Assembly (NCBI RefSeq): GCF_002368415.1
Contig: NZ_AP018290.1
Coordinates: 8,609,717 to 8,673,716 of the forward strand
Source: Calothrix sp. NIES-4105
Lineage (GTDB): Bacteria > Cyanobacteriota > Cyanobacteriia > Cyanobacteriales > Nostocaceae
Direction: 5' to 3'
DNA: 64,000 nucleotides
The notes beneath the pieces were generated by a model. The model had not been told where the DNA came from. It searched no databases and saw nothing but the letters and a program-made list of their open reading frames with translations. Positions 39,595-48,754 of this stretch are shown here, piece after piece. The position numbers were made by a program, and so were the translations under genes. Each line of letters starts with the position of its first letter. Positions within the stretch are counted from its first letter, which is position 1.

Positions 39595-40347
39595 ATGGCG
39601 ATTAAATTACATAGCTTTGTAACTAGCTGTAAAAGATATATCCAAGTTGAAAGCTTGCCGCTTCATATTACTGGTATCTTACGAAAAATGATTGATTTGA
39701 TCAGCTTACGTGGATGCGACATTATTGATATTCATAATGCTTATTATTATTGTGAAGAAGACGGTACAGTTACTTTCTATCAGGCAGATAAAGCAGAAGT
39801 AGACCATCCTGGAATCTGGACTTACATGTTATATGAATGTCCCGAAGGTCAAGAAAAAGTATTCCGGGACTCAAATATTGACACAAGTCTAAAACCACTT
39901 TATCGACTTTTAGCAGGTGATAAACTTGTTCAAGAAACAGTAGATATTAATCAGTATCTTCAATATAGGTATCAAGAAGGTGAATATCTTGATGTCCAAT
40001 TACCACCGGAATGGAATAACCAGGAAGGTAGAAAAATTGCTAATTTATTATTTAGAGAGTATCAAGTATTTAAGAAATCAGCAATTTTTGCCGAAACCGC
40101 TGGCGAAAACTATATGCAAACGGTTATGAAAAAATTTATTCAAGCTGCAACATCTATACTAGAAGCGGGTGGAAACTCGATTGAATTTGAATATATACAG
40201 CACGAAATTCTCAAACAAGTAAAAATTGATGATATTGCTAATCTAATTCTAGATTTAAATGATTATCGTATTTGGCAAGCTTTATTACCAAGTGAGTCAA
40301 AAGCTGTTGAGTATGCTTTCAATACAGCATTGAGTCGCATCGCGTAA
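39595..40347 (+). CDS. unknown protein, 250 residues
   Basis: Soluble, mildly acidic, no signal peptide and no recognised family. The N-terminal half is likely mixed alpha-beta (SFVTSCKRYIQVESLPLHIT, then DIIDIHNAYYYCEEDGTVTF); the C-terminal part is helical (FIQAATSILEAGGNSIEFEY, then ILDLNDYRIWQALLPSESKA). The start ATG (MAIKLHS) has AAGGGG 9 nt upstream, which decides against an upstream in-frame start at 39511. It stands alone between the 1.5-kb spacer and a hairpin repeat. Confidence 0.75.
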   Translation: MAIKLHSFVTSCKRYIQVESLPLHITGILRKMIDLISLRGCDIIDIHNAYYYCEEDGTVTFYQADKAEVDHPGIWTYMLYECPEGQEKVFRDSNIDTSLKPLYRLLAGDKLVQETVDINQYLQYRYQEGEYLDVQLPPEWNNQEGRKIANLLFREYQVFKKSAIFAETAGENYMQTVMKKFIQAATSILEAGGNSIEFEYIQHEILKQVKIDDIANLILDLNDYRIWQALLPSESKAVEYAFNTALSRIA

Positions 40348-40358
40348 ATATAGCAAAT

Positions 40359-40428
40359 GTAAAGACGCGTTAGCGAAGCTTACCGAAGGTAAATTTACCT
40401 GCGGTACACTCCGTGAACGCGTCTCTAC
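40359..40428. repeat. 70-bp hairpin of the AGACGCG/CGCGTCT family
   Basis: GTAAAGACGCGTT and AACGCGTCTCTAC pair at the ends, with a smaller inner hairpin (CTTACCGAAGGTAAATTTAC). It lies between two convergent genes, so termination is possible. Dispersed family, see 825-852 and 45857-45884. Confidence 0.6.
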
Positions 40429-40433
40429 AACGG

Positions 40434-40898
40434 TTAAAACATGGAAAATAGACCATCTTCTAGGTCGTAACCTAATAGCTGCGCCATTGCTTTAAGTCTA
40501 GATTGGTGCGGTATTCCTTGTTTTTTGAGCCAGTCGCTTAAAACGAAAATCTTGCTCATTAAAAATATTTCTAGTGCTTCTGGGTTGTATTGTATTCCTT
40601 CTTTTGTGAATTGATGCGGTACTAACATAGCTGTATAGCGAGTAAATTCCTTTTCTTGCCAATTTAGAAAAAATGGTAGCCACGGGTAAAGGGTATCAAG
40701 ACGAACAAACCATAAACGAATTTCAGGTATTTCTGAAAGTTCGCGCGGATCGCCCTCTTCCCTTGGATAATCAATATTGAAAATTAGCTGCTGCTCAAAT
40801 GAGATTACATCTGAAATAATTTTTTCTATCACCTCGAAAGCAGGCGACATGTTCAAAGTGTTAATCTGGTCACTATTTACTGTAATTGTTGTTGACAT
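40434..40898 (-). CDS. crr6: CRR6-family NDH-1 (NdhI) maturation factor
   Basis: 154 residues. The family core is present: FNIDYPREEGDPRELSEIPE, then RLWFVRLDTLYPWLPFFLNW and AMLVPHQFTKEGIQYNPEAL, ending LKAMAQLLGYDLEDGLF. Plant CRR6 is needed to assemble the NdhI-containing subcomplex of the photosynthetic NDH-1 complex, and cyanobacterial homologues act in the same step. It ends next to the hairpin at 40359 and lies 17 bp downstream of the prenyltransferase gene, so the two are probably co-transcribed. Confidence 0.93.
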   Translation of the reverse strand: MSTTITVNSDQINTLNMSPAFEVIEKIISDVISFEQQLIFNIDYPREEGDPRELSEIPEIRLWFVRLDTLYPWLPFFLNWQEKEFTRYTAMLVPHQFTKEGIQYNPEALEIFLMSKIFVLSDWLKKQGIPHQSRLKAMAQLLGYDLEDGLFSMF

Positions 40899-40915
40899 TT
40901 ACGTTCTCAAGCTCT

Positions 40916-41797
40916 TCAGACCAAGTTACCAGCTATCATGCCAGCAAGCAAAATAAATCCTATCCAAACATTTTGCCTGAACATTTCGCCATATGCTATA
41001 CTATCTAAATTGTCATCTTTTAGTAAGATAAATTGCCAAGCCCAGCCGATAGCTGCAACTGCAAGACTTAGCCAGAAAGCAATATGAAGATGAATAGTTA
41101 AACCTAATAAGCCTAGTAGAGCAATAGTACCAATGTAAAAAATAGCAATTGCAATTGGGGCATAGGCGCCGAAAAACAGAGCGCTAGAATTGACACCGAT
41201 GCGAACGTCGTCTTCTCTATCGCTCATCGCGTATACAGTATCAAACCCCAAAGTCCATAGTACAGTGGCGCCCCATAATAACCAAGTCGGTTGTTCAAGA
41301 TTTTTTGTGACAGCGCTCCAGCTAATTAAAACAGCAAAACCCCAAGCAATGGATAAAACTAATTGTGGGATAGGGAATACTCTTTTGGCGCCAGGGTAAA
41401 GAACAATAACTGGAACAGCAGCAACACACAACCAAAATGAGAGCGCGTTAAGATAGAAGGCGAGAACTGCCGCGCAAACAAAAGAAACAATCGCAACAGC
41501 AATGCCTACTTTGATAGAAAGCGCGCGTGAAGCGATAGGACGGTTCTTGGTGCGCTCAACTTGTGGGTCAATGTTTCGATCCCATAAGTCATTGATAACG
41601 CAACCAGCAGCACTAGTAGCAAGGGTACCAAGCACAATGACGCCAACTAAAGGTAGTGGAGGTTTTCCCGCAGCTGCTAGGAATACAGCCCAGAGTGCAG
41701 GAATCATTAGAATTAATCTTCCTTCGGGCTTGTGCCACCTCAAAAGCTGAATTACGGCAACAGCTGTGTTTTGGTGGTTTTCGAGTGACTTTAGCAT
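40916..41797 (-). CDS. ubiA: 4-hydroxybenzoate polyprenyltransferase (plastoquinone pathway)
   Basis: 293 residues, about eight membrane helices. The two Asp-rich motifs of the UbiA superfamily are visible: INDLWDRNIDPQVERTKNRP (N-D-x-x-D-x-x-x-D) and TVYAMSDREDDVRIGVNSSA (D-x-x-x-D). It attaches the polyprenyl chain to 4-hydroxybenzoate, leading to plastoquinone in cyanobacteria. The start MLKSLENHQN precedes the conserved LLRWHKPEGRLILMIPALW. Divergent from ppx with about 195 bp between. Confidence 0.94.
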   Translation of the reverse strand: MLKSLENHQNTAVAVIQLLRWHKPEGRLILMIPALWAVFLAAAGKPPLPLVGVIVLGTLATSAAGCVINDLWDRNIDPQVERTKNRPIASRALSIKVGIAVAIVSFVCAAVLAFYLNALSFWLCVAAVPVIVLYPGAKRVFPIPQLVLSIAWGFAVLISWSAVTKNLEQPTWLLWGATVLWTLGFDTVYAMSDREDDVRIGVNSSALFFGAYAPIAIAIFYIGTIALLGLLGLTIHLHIAFWLSLAVAAIGWAWQFILLKDDNLDSIAYGEMFRQNVWIGFILLAGMIAGNLV

Positions 41798-41991
41798 GAA
41801 CAGGAAAATGATTTACAAAAATATTTAATACATCTTCACATTTATAGGATAACTTTTTTTGCTATTGATTAAGATAATTCATCAACGATAGCGTTTTAAA
41901 TACATTTAATTTATTTTGTTGATGATATGCAGCATTTGTGAATGTCAGTGTTAGTTCTTTGCTCGCGGTTTGTTCATAGAGATAAGTAAAA

Positions 41992-43641
41992 ATGGTGGAT
42001 ACAGTTTCGTCGGCTAGCTTTCCAGTTGGATTAACAACAGTTGACCTACAACGGATAATTGCTGCAATTGATTTGGGCACAAATTCGTTACACATGGTAA
42101 TTGTACGGATTGAACCGACGTTACCAGCGTTTAGCATTATTGCTAGAGAAAAAGAAACAGTTCGACTTGGTGACCGTGATTTACAGACAGGTAATTTAAA
42201 ACCTGAAGTTATGACGCGCGCAATTGCTGCATTGCGAAGGTTTCAGGATGTTGCTCAAACGCTCAACGCCGAAACTATTATTGCTGTGGCAACTTCTGCC
42301 GTGCGTGAGGCGCCTAACGGCAGAGATTTTCTTATCCAAGTCGAAACTGAGTTAGGGTTGGAAGTTGACTTAATATCCGGTACTGAAGAAGCGCGTCGAA
42401 TTTACTTAGGTGTGCTGTCGGGAATGGAATTTAATAACCAGCCCCATATGATAATAGATATTGGTGGCGGTTCGACCGAGATTATTTTGGGTGATAGTCA
42501 TGAAGAACGAGTTCTTACTAGTACAAAAATAGGCGCCGTGCGTTTGACTAGTGAACTTATTACTACTGACCCTATTTCGACTGCGGAGTTTGATTACCTT
42601 CAAGCATATTCAAGAGGAATGCTTGAACGTTCGACAGAAGAAGTACTAAGAGACTTGCGATCTTTTGAGTCTCCACGTTTAGTTGGAACAGCGGGAACAA
42701 TAGAGACTATAGCAGGAATTCACGCACGCGAGCATTTGGGTTTTATACCTTCAACGCTTAACGGTTATCAGTTCCCATTGCGAGATTTACGTGAATTAGT
42801 AACTCGTTTGCGAACCATGACCAACGTCGAGCGCGCGACAGTTCCAGGAATGCCAGAAAAGCGCTCAGAAGTGATCCTCGCAGGTGCCCTAATTTTACAG
42901 GAAGCGATGATGCTATTACGGTGTGAAACAATCACCGTTTGTGAACGTTCCTTGCGCGAAGGTGTTATTGTTGATTGGATGCTAACTCACGGTTTAATCG
43001 AAGACCGTTTGCGCTACCAAGGTTCAGTACGTCAACGTAACGTCCTCAAAACAGCCAAGAAGTATCACGTTAATTTATCTCATAGTGACCGTGTGGCAAA
43101 TTTTGCTACAAGTATATTCGACCAAACCAAGGGTGTTTTACATAACTGGGATAACGAAACACGTCGGCTACTTTGGTCAGCAGCAATTTTACATAATTGT
43201 GGTCACTATGTTAGCCATTCTTCACACCATAAACACTCTTACTATTTAGTTCGTAACAGTGAACTACTTGGTTACACTGAAACTGAAATCGAAATCATCG
43301 CTAACATCGCGCGTTATCATCGAAAATCTCCACCAAAGAAAAAGCACGAAAACTACCGCGTTTTGGTGAGTAAAGAGCATCGTTTGATGGTAGATCATTT
43401 AAGTGCTATATTGCGCTTGGCAACTGCCCTCGACCGTAGACAAATTGGTGCAGTAGCGCGCGTTCATTGCGACTACAACCAGCAAGCAAAGCAACTGAAA
43501 CTAAAAATTCATCCATCCAACCCCGCCGACGACTGTGCGTTAGAACTTTGGAGTTTAGACTACAGTAAAGAAGTGTTTGAGCAAGAGTTTCAGCTTAAAG
43601 TCTCCGCAATTTTGGAACCAACAGTAATTACTGTTAGTTAG
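41992..43641 (+). CDS. ppx: Ppx/GppA phosphatase family (exopolyphosphatase)
   Basis: 549 residues. The actin-like ATPase fold is shown by IAAIDLGTNSLHMVIVRI and MIIDIGGGSTEIILGDSHEE; the catalytic Glu lies in VREAPNGRDF. The C-terminal part (about 350-549) is an HD-type helical domain (LLWSAAILHNCGHYVSHSSH), as in long exopolyphosphatases. It degrades polyphosphate or pppGpp; the two activities cannot be separated by sequence. Start ATG at 41992, with a short N-terminal extension. The ppx-ubiA divergent pair is a usual cyanobacterial arrangement in my experience of the family; this is not checked. Confidence 0.93.
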   Translation: MVDTVSSASFPVGLTTVDLQRIIAAIDLGTNSLHMVIVRIEPTLPAFSIIAREKETVRLGDRDLQTGNLKPEVMTRAIAALRRFQDVAQTLNAETIIAVATSAVREAPNGRDFLIQVETELGLEVDLISGTEEARRIYLGVLSGMEFNNQPHMIIDIGGGSTEIILGDSHEERVLTSTKIGAVRLTSELITTDPISTAEFDYLQAYSRGMLERSTEEVLRDLRSFESPRLVGTAGTIETIAGIHAREHLGFIPSTLNGYQFPLRDLRELVTRLRTMTNVERATVPGMPEKRSEVILAGALILQEAMMLLRCETITVCERSLREGVIVDWMLTHGLIEDRLRYQGSVRQRNVLKTAKKYHVNLSHSDRVANFATSIFDQTKGVLHNWDNETRRLLWSAAILHNCGHYVSHSSHHKHSYYLVRNSELLGYTETEIEIIANIARYHRKSPPKKKHENYRVLVSKEHRLMVDHLSAILRLATALDRRQIGAVARVHCDYNQQAKQLKLKIHPSNPADDCALELWSLDYSKEVFEQEFQLKVSAILEPTVITVS

Positions 43642-44094
43642 TTCTAAAAATCAACTGCAATTTTTCTCTCTTGTGGAGCGGGCATCCTTGCCCGCCTTAA
43701 GTATTGGCATTAGATGGGACGGCCTCGATGCCCATCCCACAAGACCATTCCACAAGACCATCCCACAAGACTATCCAACAAAATATCAAGCTCTAGTCAA
43801 TACAAAATTTAAATAATTATCATCTGATTAGATATATATTTTCCTTCAGATTGAGTAATTTGAAATACTTATTTTTGCGCGTTGATACATATTAAACTAA
43901 TCCATTCTTGAAAAAAATAGTACACTCTAAATAATTTGGGGTGTACTGTTAGCACTTGGGTGTATAAAAATAATTTGTTTAATATTTCATAGTAACCAAC
44001 TGCAATTATTAAGCCACTGTCAATAATTTTACTAAATCTCGCTTGATATAAAAAGCGGGAATATCTGCTTTGGTCGCGCGTTCTATTTGTAAAC
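43642..44094. other. non-coding spacer with repeats after ppx
   Basis: Contains the hairpin GCGGGCATCCTTGCCCGC (43678-43695), a GATGGGAC...GCCCATC dyad, and three copies of CCACAAGACCAT/CTAT at about 13-bp spacing (43737-43774). The minus frames at 43869-44096 and 44103-44294 overlap the broken gene that follows and are not credible. Confidence 0.5.
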
Positions 44095-44676
44095 ATGTGC
44101 GGTTACGTCCAAGAACTTTTGAAGAGAACCGACGGCGCCCCCTTCACTTTAAGCACAGCAGTAACATTTGCACGGTCGAATAACGTACTGATTAATTTAA
44201 TTAACAATAATCGTAATGAATTTAAGCAGTGAGGCTTGACTAAGGGTGGATTTGCTTTTAGCAACGAAAGGGACGGAGAATTATTTATCCTCACCCTGTC
44301 TACTCCAATGCACTATCAATTTAAAGGTGGAAGTGCTGTGTGGCTGACTCCGACTTTAGGATTTGTGCAACGCTCGGAACTTGATATTGGTGGGTTAAAC
44401 TTTGGCGCCTCAGTTCCTGTGTTTAAAAATTTAGATGTAATTGCTGAAGCTGGTGTAGATATTTTAGGCAATGGCAATGCCTTTATTGGCAATAACCTCC
44501 AAAAAGTTATTCCTTGGACTGTCGGTTTGCGTTGGTATCCCGGCGCCGTTACTGGTATGCAATTAGAAGCTTACCTCACCAACCGACTCGGAACATCCCC
44601 TTACGATAGTCTCAGAGTCAGAGCCGATAATGAAACTGCTGTAGGTGTTGGCTTAATTCTTCCGATTCAATTTTAG
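44095..44676 (+). pseudogene. broken outer-membrane beta-barrel gene (5' truncated, in-frame TGA)
   Basis: The last 147 codons (from 44236) encode beta-barrel-like repeats: LFILTLSTPMHYQFKGGSAV, GLNFGASVPVFKNLDVIAEA, GLRWYPGAVTGMQLEAYLTN, and the C-terminal VGVGLILPIQF with terminal Phe. In the same frame, upstream of a TGA at 44230-44232, the reading continues for about 45 codons with similar style (FTLSTAVTFARSNNVLINLI). A stop further up (44044) and the lack of a signal peptide show that the 5' part is gone. The TTG at 44236 is therefore unlikely to be a real start. Remnant of a barrel protein gene of unknown identity. Confidence 0.65.
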
Positions 44677-44679
44677 ATA

Positions 44680-44703
44680 GTAAGGTGGCTTCAGCCACCC
44701 TAC
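44680..44703. repeat. GTAAGGTGGCTTCAGCCACCCTAC hairpin
   Basis: A 24-bp palindrome directly after the broken barrel gene and just before the stop of the convergent acyltransferase gene; same core as 12911-12940. Confidence 0.65.
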
Positions 44704-44705
44704 GA

Positions 44706-45731
44706 TTAAGCTATAAACTGCTTCAAACTGGTTGATTTTAACAAATAAATTGAAAAGATAGTCAGTAACACTACTAAGGCACCTACCAAAGAAAATATTA
44801 TATTTAAAGGGATTGCGGCTAAACTTGTAAATAAGCTTAATTCATAGTGCTTGACTAACAAAAATAATAAACTTTGCCAGTATTTGTGTATTGCAAATAA
44901 TCCCAACGAGTATTGAGATAATTTTTGTATACACCAGTTTTCTGGAATTTTGAGAGTATAAACATAGCTAAAAATAGTTAAGGCACCGAATACTATGGAA
45001 ATTCTTCCATAGATACTTTGGTTATAGCCATAAATACGTAAATATATATCATGAATTGAAAATAAAATGTATGTCAAGAAATAAAAAAACCTAAATTTTA
45101 ATACTTGGTTTGAGTAATTAGCAATGTAAAAAGCTATCGGAATATAAAGAAGAAAATTTGATAGCCAATGATAGGGAATATTATAATTCGCTATACTAAC
45201 AGCTTCAAAGTATAACAAAGAAAATATAACCGCTACAGATGATATAATCTTGACAATTTTACTAGAATTAATTTGGTAGTATAAAAAACTAACTATAGTT
45301 AACACCATTAAATTAAATAGAAAATAGAAAACCGAATCACCTGCAAAGGGTAAGCTAGGTTTTAAGCCTGTAAGAATATCCCAAGAAAAATCAGGAAATT
45401 CCCTAGTGACGACAAACAAGAAAATATTATGGAATATAGACCAAAATGCAAATAGCTTCGCAAGCTTGATTAATCTAATTTTTAGATATTCTTTGTCTGG
45501 CTTCTTGACGAAGAATAAATAAAGAGAAACAAGAAAAAATAGGGGAACCGCTGTTAAAGAAACTTGTAGTTCTAAATCTCGAATAATCCGAGCAATAATG
45601 GCAATAATTACATGAGTATTGTTATTTACAAGAAAGCTAATAGGACGCAAATGCCACATCAATACAAAAATAATACTAATTGCTTTTAAAGCGTCTAATC
45701 TGTTATCTCTTTCTATCTTCTTTGTTTTCAT
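44706..45731 (-). CDS. acyltransferase 3-family membrane protein
   Basis: 341 residues with about ten membrane helices. The family's R-(x)10-H-type motif is RLDALKAISIIFVLMWH at the N-terminus; a long loop follows (PDKEYLKIRLIKLAKLFAFW). Such proteins O-acetylate or otherwise acylate cell-surface polysaccharides. The gene is clearly richer in A+T than its neighbours, with many TTT/TTA/AAA codons, and contains no GGCGCC site although the flanking genes do, which hints at recent horizontal acquisition. The acceptor is unknown. Start ATG at 45731. Confidence 0.87.
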   Translation of the reverse strand: MKTKKIERDNRLDALKAISIIFVLMWHLRPISFLVNNNTHVIIAIIARIIRDLELQVSLTAVPLFFLVSLYLFFVKKPDKEYLKIRLIKLAKLFAFWSIFHNIFLFVVTREFPDFSWDILTGLKPSLPFAGDSVFYFLFNLMVLTIVSFLYYQINSSKIVKIISSVAVIFSLLYFEAVSIANYNIPYHWLSNFLLYIPIAFYIANYSNQVLKFRFFYFLTYILFSIHDIYLRIYGYNQSIYGRISIVFGALTIFSYVYTLKIPENWCIQKLSQYSLGLFAIHKYWQSLLFLLVKHYELSLFTSLAAIPLNIIFSLVGALVVLLTIFSIYLLKSTSLKQFIA

Positions 45732-45856
45732 AAATAATTTTGGTAACTACATAGAAAATTTTGGTATCAATAAATACTATTTTGTACGTAATTATTGAAC
45801 CCAAGGCAAACTCATATCTGATACATATAGTTCCCCATCAGGAAGCGATTCTCACA

Positions 45857-45884
45857 GTAGAGACGCGAATATTCGCGTCTCTAC
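45857..45884. repeat. 28-bp perfect palindrome of the GTAGAGACGCG family
   Basis: GTAGAGACGCGAAT followed immediately by its complement, located between two divergent genes, so not in a normal terminator position. It could be a replication of the dispersed hairpin, or a protein binding site. Confidence 0.7.
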
Positions 45885-45965
45885 AAATATCTTCACAAAT
45901 CGCAATGTTTAGGTAAAATTGGGTAAAGCACTGTAGCGTTATTAAACAAAGGCTTCGACTAACCC

Positions 45966-47024
45966 ATGCAACTAAACGAGCGTGCATCACGCCTTCCCTT
46001 AGCTCCGATACTGTTAATTGCGCCGTTTTTCCTCTGGGGAACGGCGATGGTGGCAATGAAAGGTGTAATTGACCATACTACGCCGATGTTTATGGCTGGG
46101 GTGCGAATAATACCAGCAGGAATACTAATTTTGATTGCTGGCGCCTTTATGGGCAAACCTCAACCGCGCTCTATAAAAGCGTGGTTATGGATTTTGTTAT
46201 TTGCTCTAGTAGATGGAGCAATGTTTCAAGGATTTCTCGCTCAAGGGCTGGTGCGGACAGGCGCCGGTTTGGGTTCAGTGATGATTGACTCCCAACCGTT
46301 GGCAGTCGCGCTGATGTCACTATGGCTGTTTAAAGAACATATTGGGCTGTGGGGATGGTTAGGATTAAGTCTAGGTGTTGCGGGTATTAGTTTTATCGGC
46401 TTACCGCACGATTTAATTCTGAATTTAATTTCGATGCATGACATTACTTTTGAACTGAAGGAACTGTCATCATTACCCGAAGCGTTGTTTAAGAGCGGGG
46501 AGTGGTTGATGCTGCTTGCTGCTTTATCGATGGCTGTAGGAACAGTTTTAATAAGATATGTAACAAAACATGTAGACCCAGTAATCGCAACTGGGTGGCA
46601 CATGATAATAGGTGGTTTACCATTGTGGGGAATTTCTGCTGTTACAGAAACCCAGCAATGGTCAAATTTAGTAGCTTCTGATTGGATAGCGCTTAGTTAT
46701 GCCACGATTTTTGGAAGCGCAGTAGCATATGCTTTGTTTTTCTATTTTGCTTCAAGCGGTAATTTGACTTCTTTAAGTTCGTTAACTTTTCTAACGCCTG
46801 TATTTGCCTTATGTTTTGGTAATTTGCTGCTTGGAGAAGTTCTAAGCTCGATACAATGGACAGGTGTCGGTTTAACTTTGATTAGTATTTACCTAATTAA
46901 CCAACGTGATACCCTAGCGCTCACCGAAACAAAAACGATTGTTAAGGAAATCACTGCCGTACAGCAGCAAAATACTGTAACCGTACCTGTAAAGCATACA
47001 AAATCGGAAGTGATGCGTTCTTAA
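45966..47024 (+). CDS. EamA-family (DMT) transporter
   Basis: 352 residues with ten predicted membrane helices in two EamA repeats (first LLIAPFFLWGTAMVAMKGVI, second AALSMAVGTVLIRYVTKHVD and YATIFGSAVAYALFFYFASS). Drug/metabolite superfamily exporters or permeases; the substrate is unknown. A charged cytoplasmic tail follows (TETKTIVKEITAVQQQN). The start ATG is preceded by a weak ribosome site. Followed by a separate PGBD-HEAT gene on the same strand. Confidence 0.9.
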   Translation: MQLNERASRLPLAPILLIAPFFLWGTAMVAMKGVIDHTTPMFMAGVRIIPAGILILIAGAFMGKPQPRSIKAWLWILLFALVDGAMFQGFLAQGLVRTGAGLGSVMIDSQPLAVALMSLWLFKEHIGLWGWLGLSLGVAGISFIGLPHDLILNLISMHDITFELKELSSLPEALFKSGEWLMLLAALSMAVGTVLIRYVTKHVDPVIATGWHMIIGGLPLWGISAVTETQQWSNLVASDWIALSYATIFGSAVAYALFFYFASSGNLTSLSSLTFLTPVFALCFGNLLLGEVLSSIQWTGVGLTLISIYLINQRDTLALTETKTIVKEITAVQQQNTVTVPVKHTKSEVMRS

Positions 47025-47224
47025 GTGGGGTTACTGAGTTGATCTGAAATCTTTACAACGTAACCTTTATCCTAGATTCTAAAGGAGCGCAAATCTGACT
47101 ATTTTTTTGATTTGAGGCGCCGACAAGATTTTTCGGTCAAGATAAAAGTTAACATTAAACTGCGAATGAAGTTATCGTATTAATCAGTAACTTAAAGTAC
47201 ATGTACTGACTCAACCTTCCTAAT

Positions 47225-48463
47225 ATGTGGCTATGCGGTTCTTCCATCCTAATTACTAGCTGTTTGCTTGTTGGGTTTAGCTCAAGTCAAATTGCCCTAT
47301 CGAGTCAAAAGGTGCCTGATGCGGTAAAGCTCGCGCAGGCAACGGCAACTCCGGCCAATAGTCCAAATGATTCTCAAAATCAAACAAACGGTACTAATGC
47401 CGATAGCAACCAGCGTATATTAAGACCTGGTAATTCAGGCACGGAAGTTAAAGCATTGCAAACCAAACTCAAACAATTAGGATTGTACACTGAAGATATA
47501 GACGGTGATTATGGTGTTAGTACGCGGATTGCAGTTTCTCGGTTTCAAACTGAAAACAATTTAACGGCAGATGGCATTCTTGGCGCCACAACTCGTGCGA
47601 AACTTGATGCAGCTGTTTTACAAAAAACGCAGCCAACATCAACACCTAGCCCGACAACAAAAGAGAAAGCATCATCAGAAGATGAGGGACGCGGTATATT
47701 TTGGTGGGGACTAATGGGATTAGGTTTAATCGGAACATTGGGCGCCATTGCGTACACTTTGCGGCACCTAAGCAAGCCAAAATCAGACGTAGCTCGTTTT
47801 AAAGTTATAAATTCAGAATTAACCCAAACCCAACAAATAGCAAAAACAGAACCGTCAGAGCCGTTTATAATAGCTCAGTTACCAGCGCAAACACAAGCAG
47901 GTATTATTGATCAAAACGAAACCCTAGTTGAATCAGTAGTTGATACAAATTTAAATGGTTCTCAAAACGGTGTATACGACCTGAATAAAAATTCAAGCGA
48001 GTTAATTACAACGGAAACCACTTCTCGTCTTGCCAAAGTTAATATTGTTGACGAATTAGTTAAAGACCTTCGTAGTCCTGACCCAAATAAACGACGCAAA
48101 GCAATTTGGGATTTAGGACAACAAGGAGACTCGCGCGCAATTCAACCGCTTGTCGATACAATGATAGACGCTGACTCGCAACAGCGCAGCTTGATATTAG
48201 CAGCTTTATCTGAAATTGGTACTCGTACCCTCAAACCAATGAACCGCGCGTTAGCAATGTCACTCCAAGATGAAAGTCCAGAAGTTCGACAAAATGCGAT
48301 TCGCGACCTAACGCGCGTGTACGACATGATGACACAATTAAGTCAAATGTTATATCACGCTACCCACGATAACGATGCGAATGTACAAGCAACCGCAAAG
48401 TACGCATTATCACAAATGAATCGAATTCGCTCGCTGGCGCCTGATACTTCACCCGAAGAATAG
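47225..48463 (+). CDS. peptidoglycan-binding and HEAT-repeat membrane protein
   Basis: 412 residues. A signal or anchor segment (SSILITSCLLVGFSSSQIAL) is followed by a peptidoglycan-binding domain 1 (about 60-125: RILRPGNSGTEVKALQTKLK, then DYGVSTRIAVSRFQTENNLT), a membrane helix (IFWWGLMGLGLIGTLGAIAY, about 160-180) and a C-terminal HEAT/armadillo region (VDELVKDLRSPDPNKRRKAI, GDSRAIQPLVDTMIDADSQQ). The layout places the peptidoglycan domain outside and the HEAT scaffold inside, a bridge across the membrane. The molecular partner is unknown. It precedes the toxin-antitoxin locus by 42 bp but is probably unrelated. Confidence 0.87.
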   Translation: MWLCGSSILITSCLLVGFSSSQIALSSQKVPDAVKLAQATATPANSPNDSQNQTNGTNADSNQRILRPGNSGTEVKALQTKLKQLGLYTEDIDGDYGVSTRIAVSRFQTENNLTADGILGATTRAKLDAAVLQKTQPTSTPSPTTKEKASSEDEGRGIFWWGLMGLGLIGTLGAIAYTLRHLSKPKSDVARFKVINSELTQTQQIAKTEPSEPFIIAQLPAQTQAGIIDQNETLVESVVDTNLNGSQNGVYDLNKNSSELITTETTSRLAKVNIVDELVKDLRSPDPNKRRKAIWDLGQQGDSRAIQPLVDTMIDADSQQRSLILAALSEIGTRTLKPMNRALAMSLQDESPEVRQNAIRDLTRVYDMMTQLSQMLYHATHDNDANVQATAKYALSQMNRIRSLAPDTSPEE

Positions 48464-48505
48464 TTTTGGTTAAAATAGTGAAAATATAGAGGCGCCTACT
48501 CCCAT

Positions 48506-48754
48506 ATGAAAGCTATTGAAGTAACTGCCAGTATTGACGATAACGGAAACCTAATTTTGGATGAACCCATCCAAGTAGAAAATCGCTCGGAGCGCGTCCG
48601 AGTTATAGTATTGTTTACAGAACAAGAAGAAAATGATCCTGATGATACGCCTATAGAAGATGTTAAGGCTTCTTTAAGAAGAGGATTTCAGCATTTCCTA
48701 GCTGGGCAAACTAGACCAATCAGCGAGCTGTGGAGTAGAATTGATGCCAAATGA
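48506..48754 (+). CDS. RelN-family type II antitoxin
   Basis: 82 residues. The N-terminal AbrB-like strand pattern MKAIEVTASIDDNGNLILDE and the C-terminal toxin-binding helix with FLAGQTRPISELWSRIDA match the cyanobacterial RelN antitoxin family. It overlaps the toxin frame by 14 bp, the usual coupling. The antitoxin reading frame is intact while the toxin frame next to it is disrupted, so this is likely an orphan antitoxin now. ATG start at 48506. Confidence 0.88.
   Translation: MKAIEVTASIDDNGNLILDEPIQVENRSERVRVIVLFTEQEENDPDDTPIEDVKASLRRGFQHFLAGQTRPISELWSRIDAK

Noticed and set aside
43869-44294. Two minus-strand frames near the broken barrel gene
   Set aside because: They overlap the plus-strand barrel remnant, whose beta-barrel pattern is far more protein-like.
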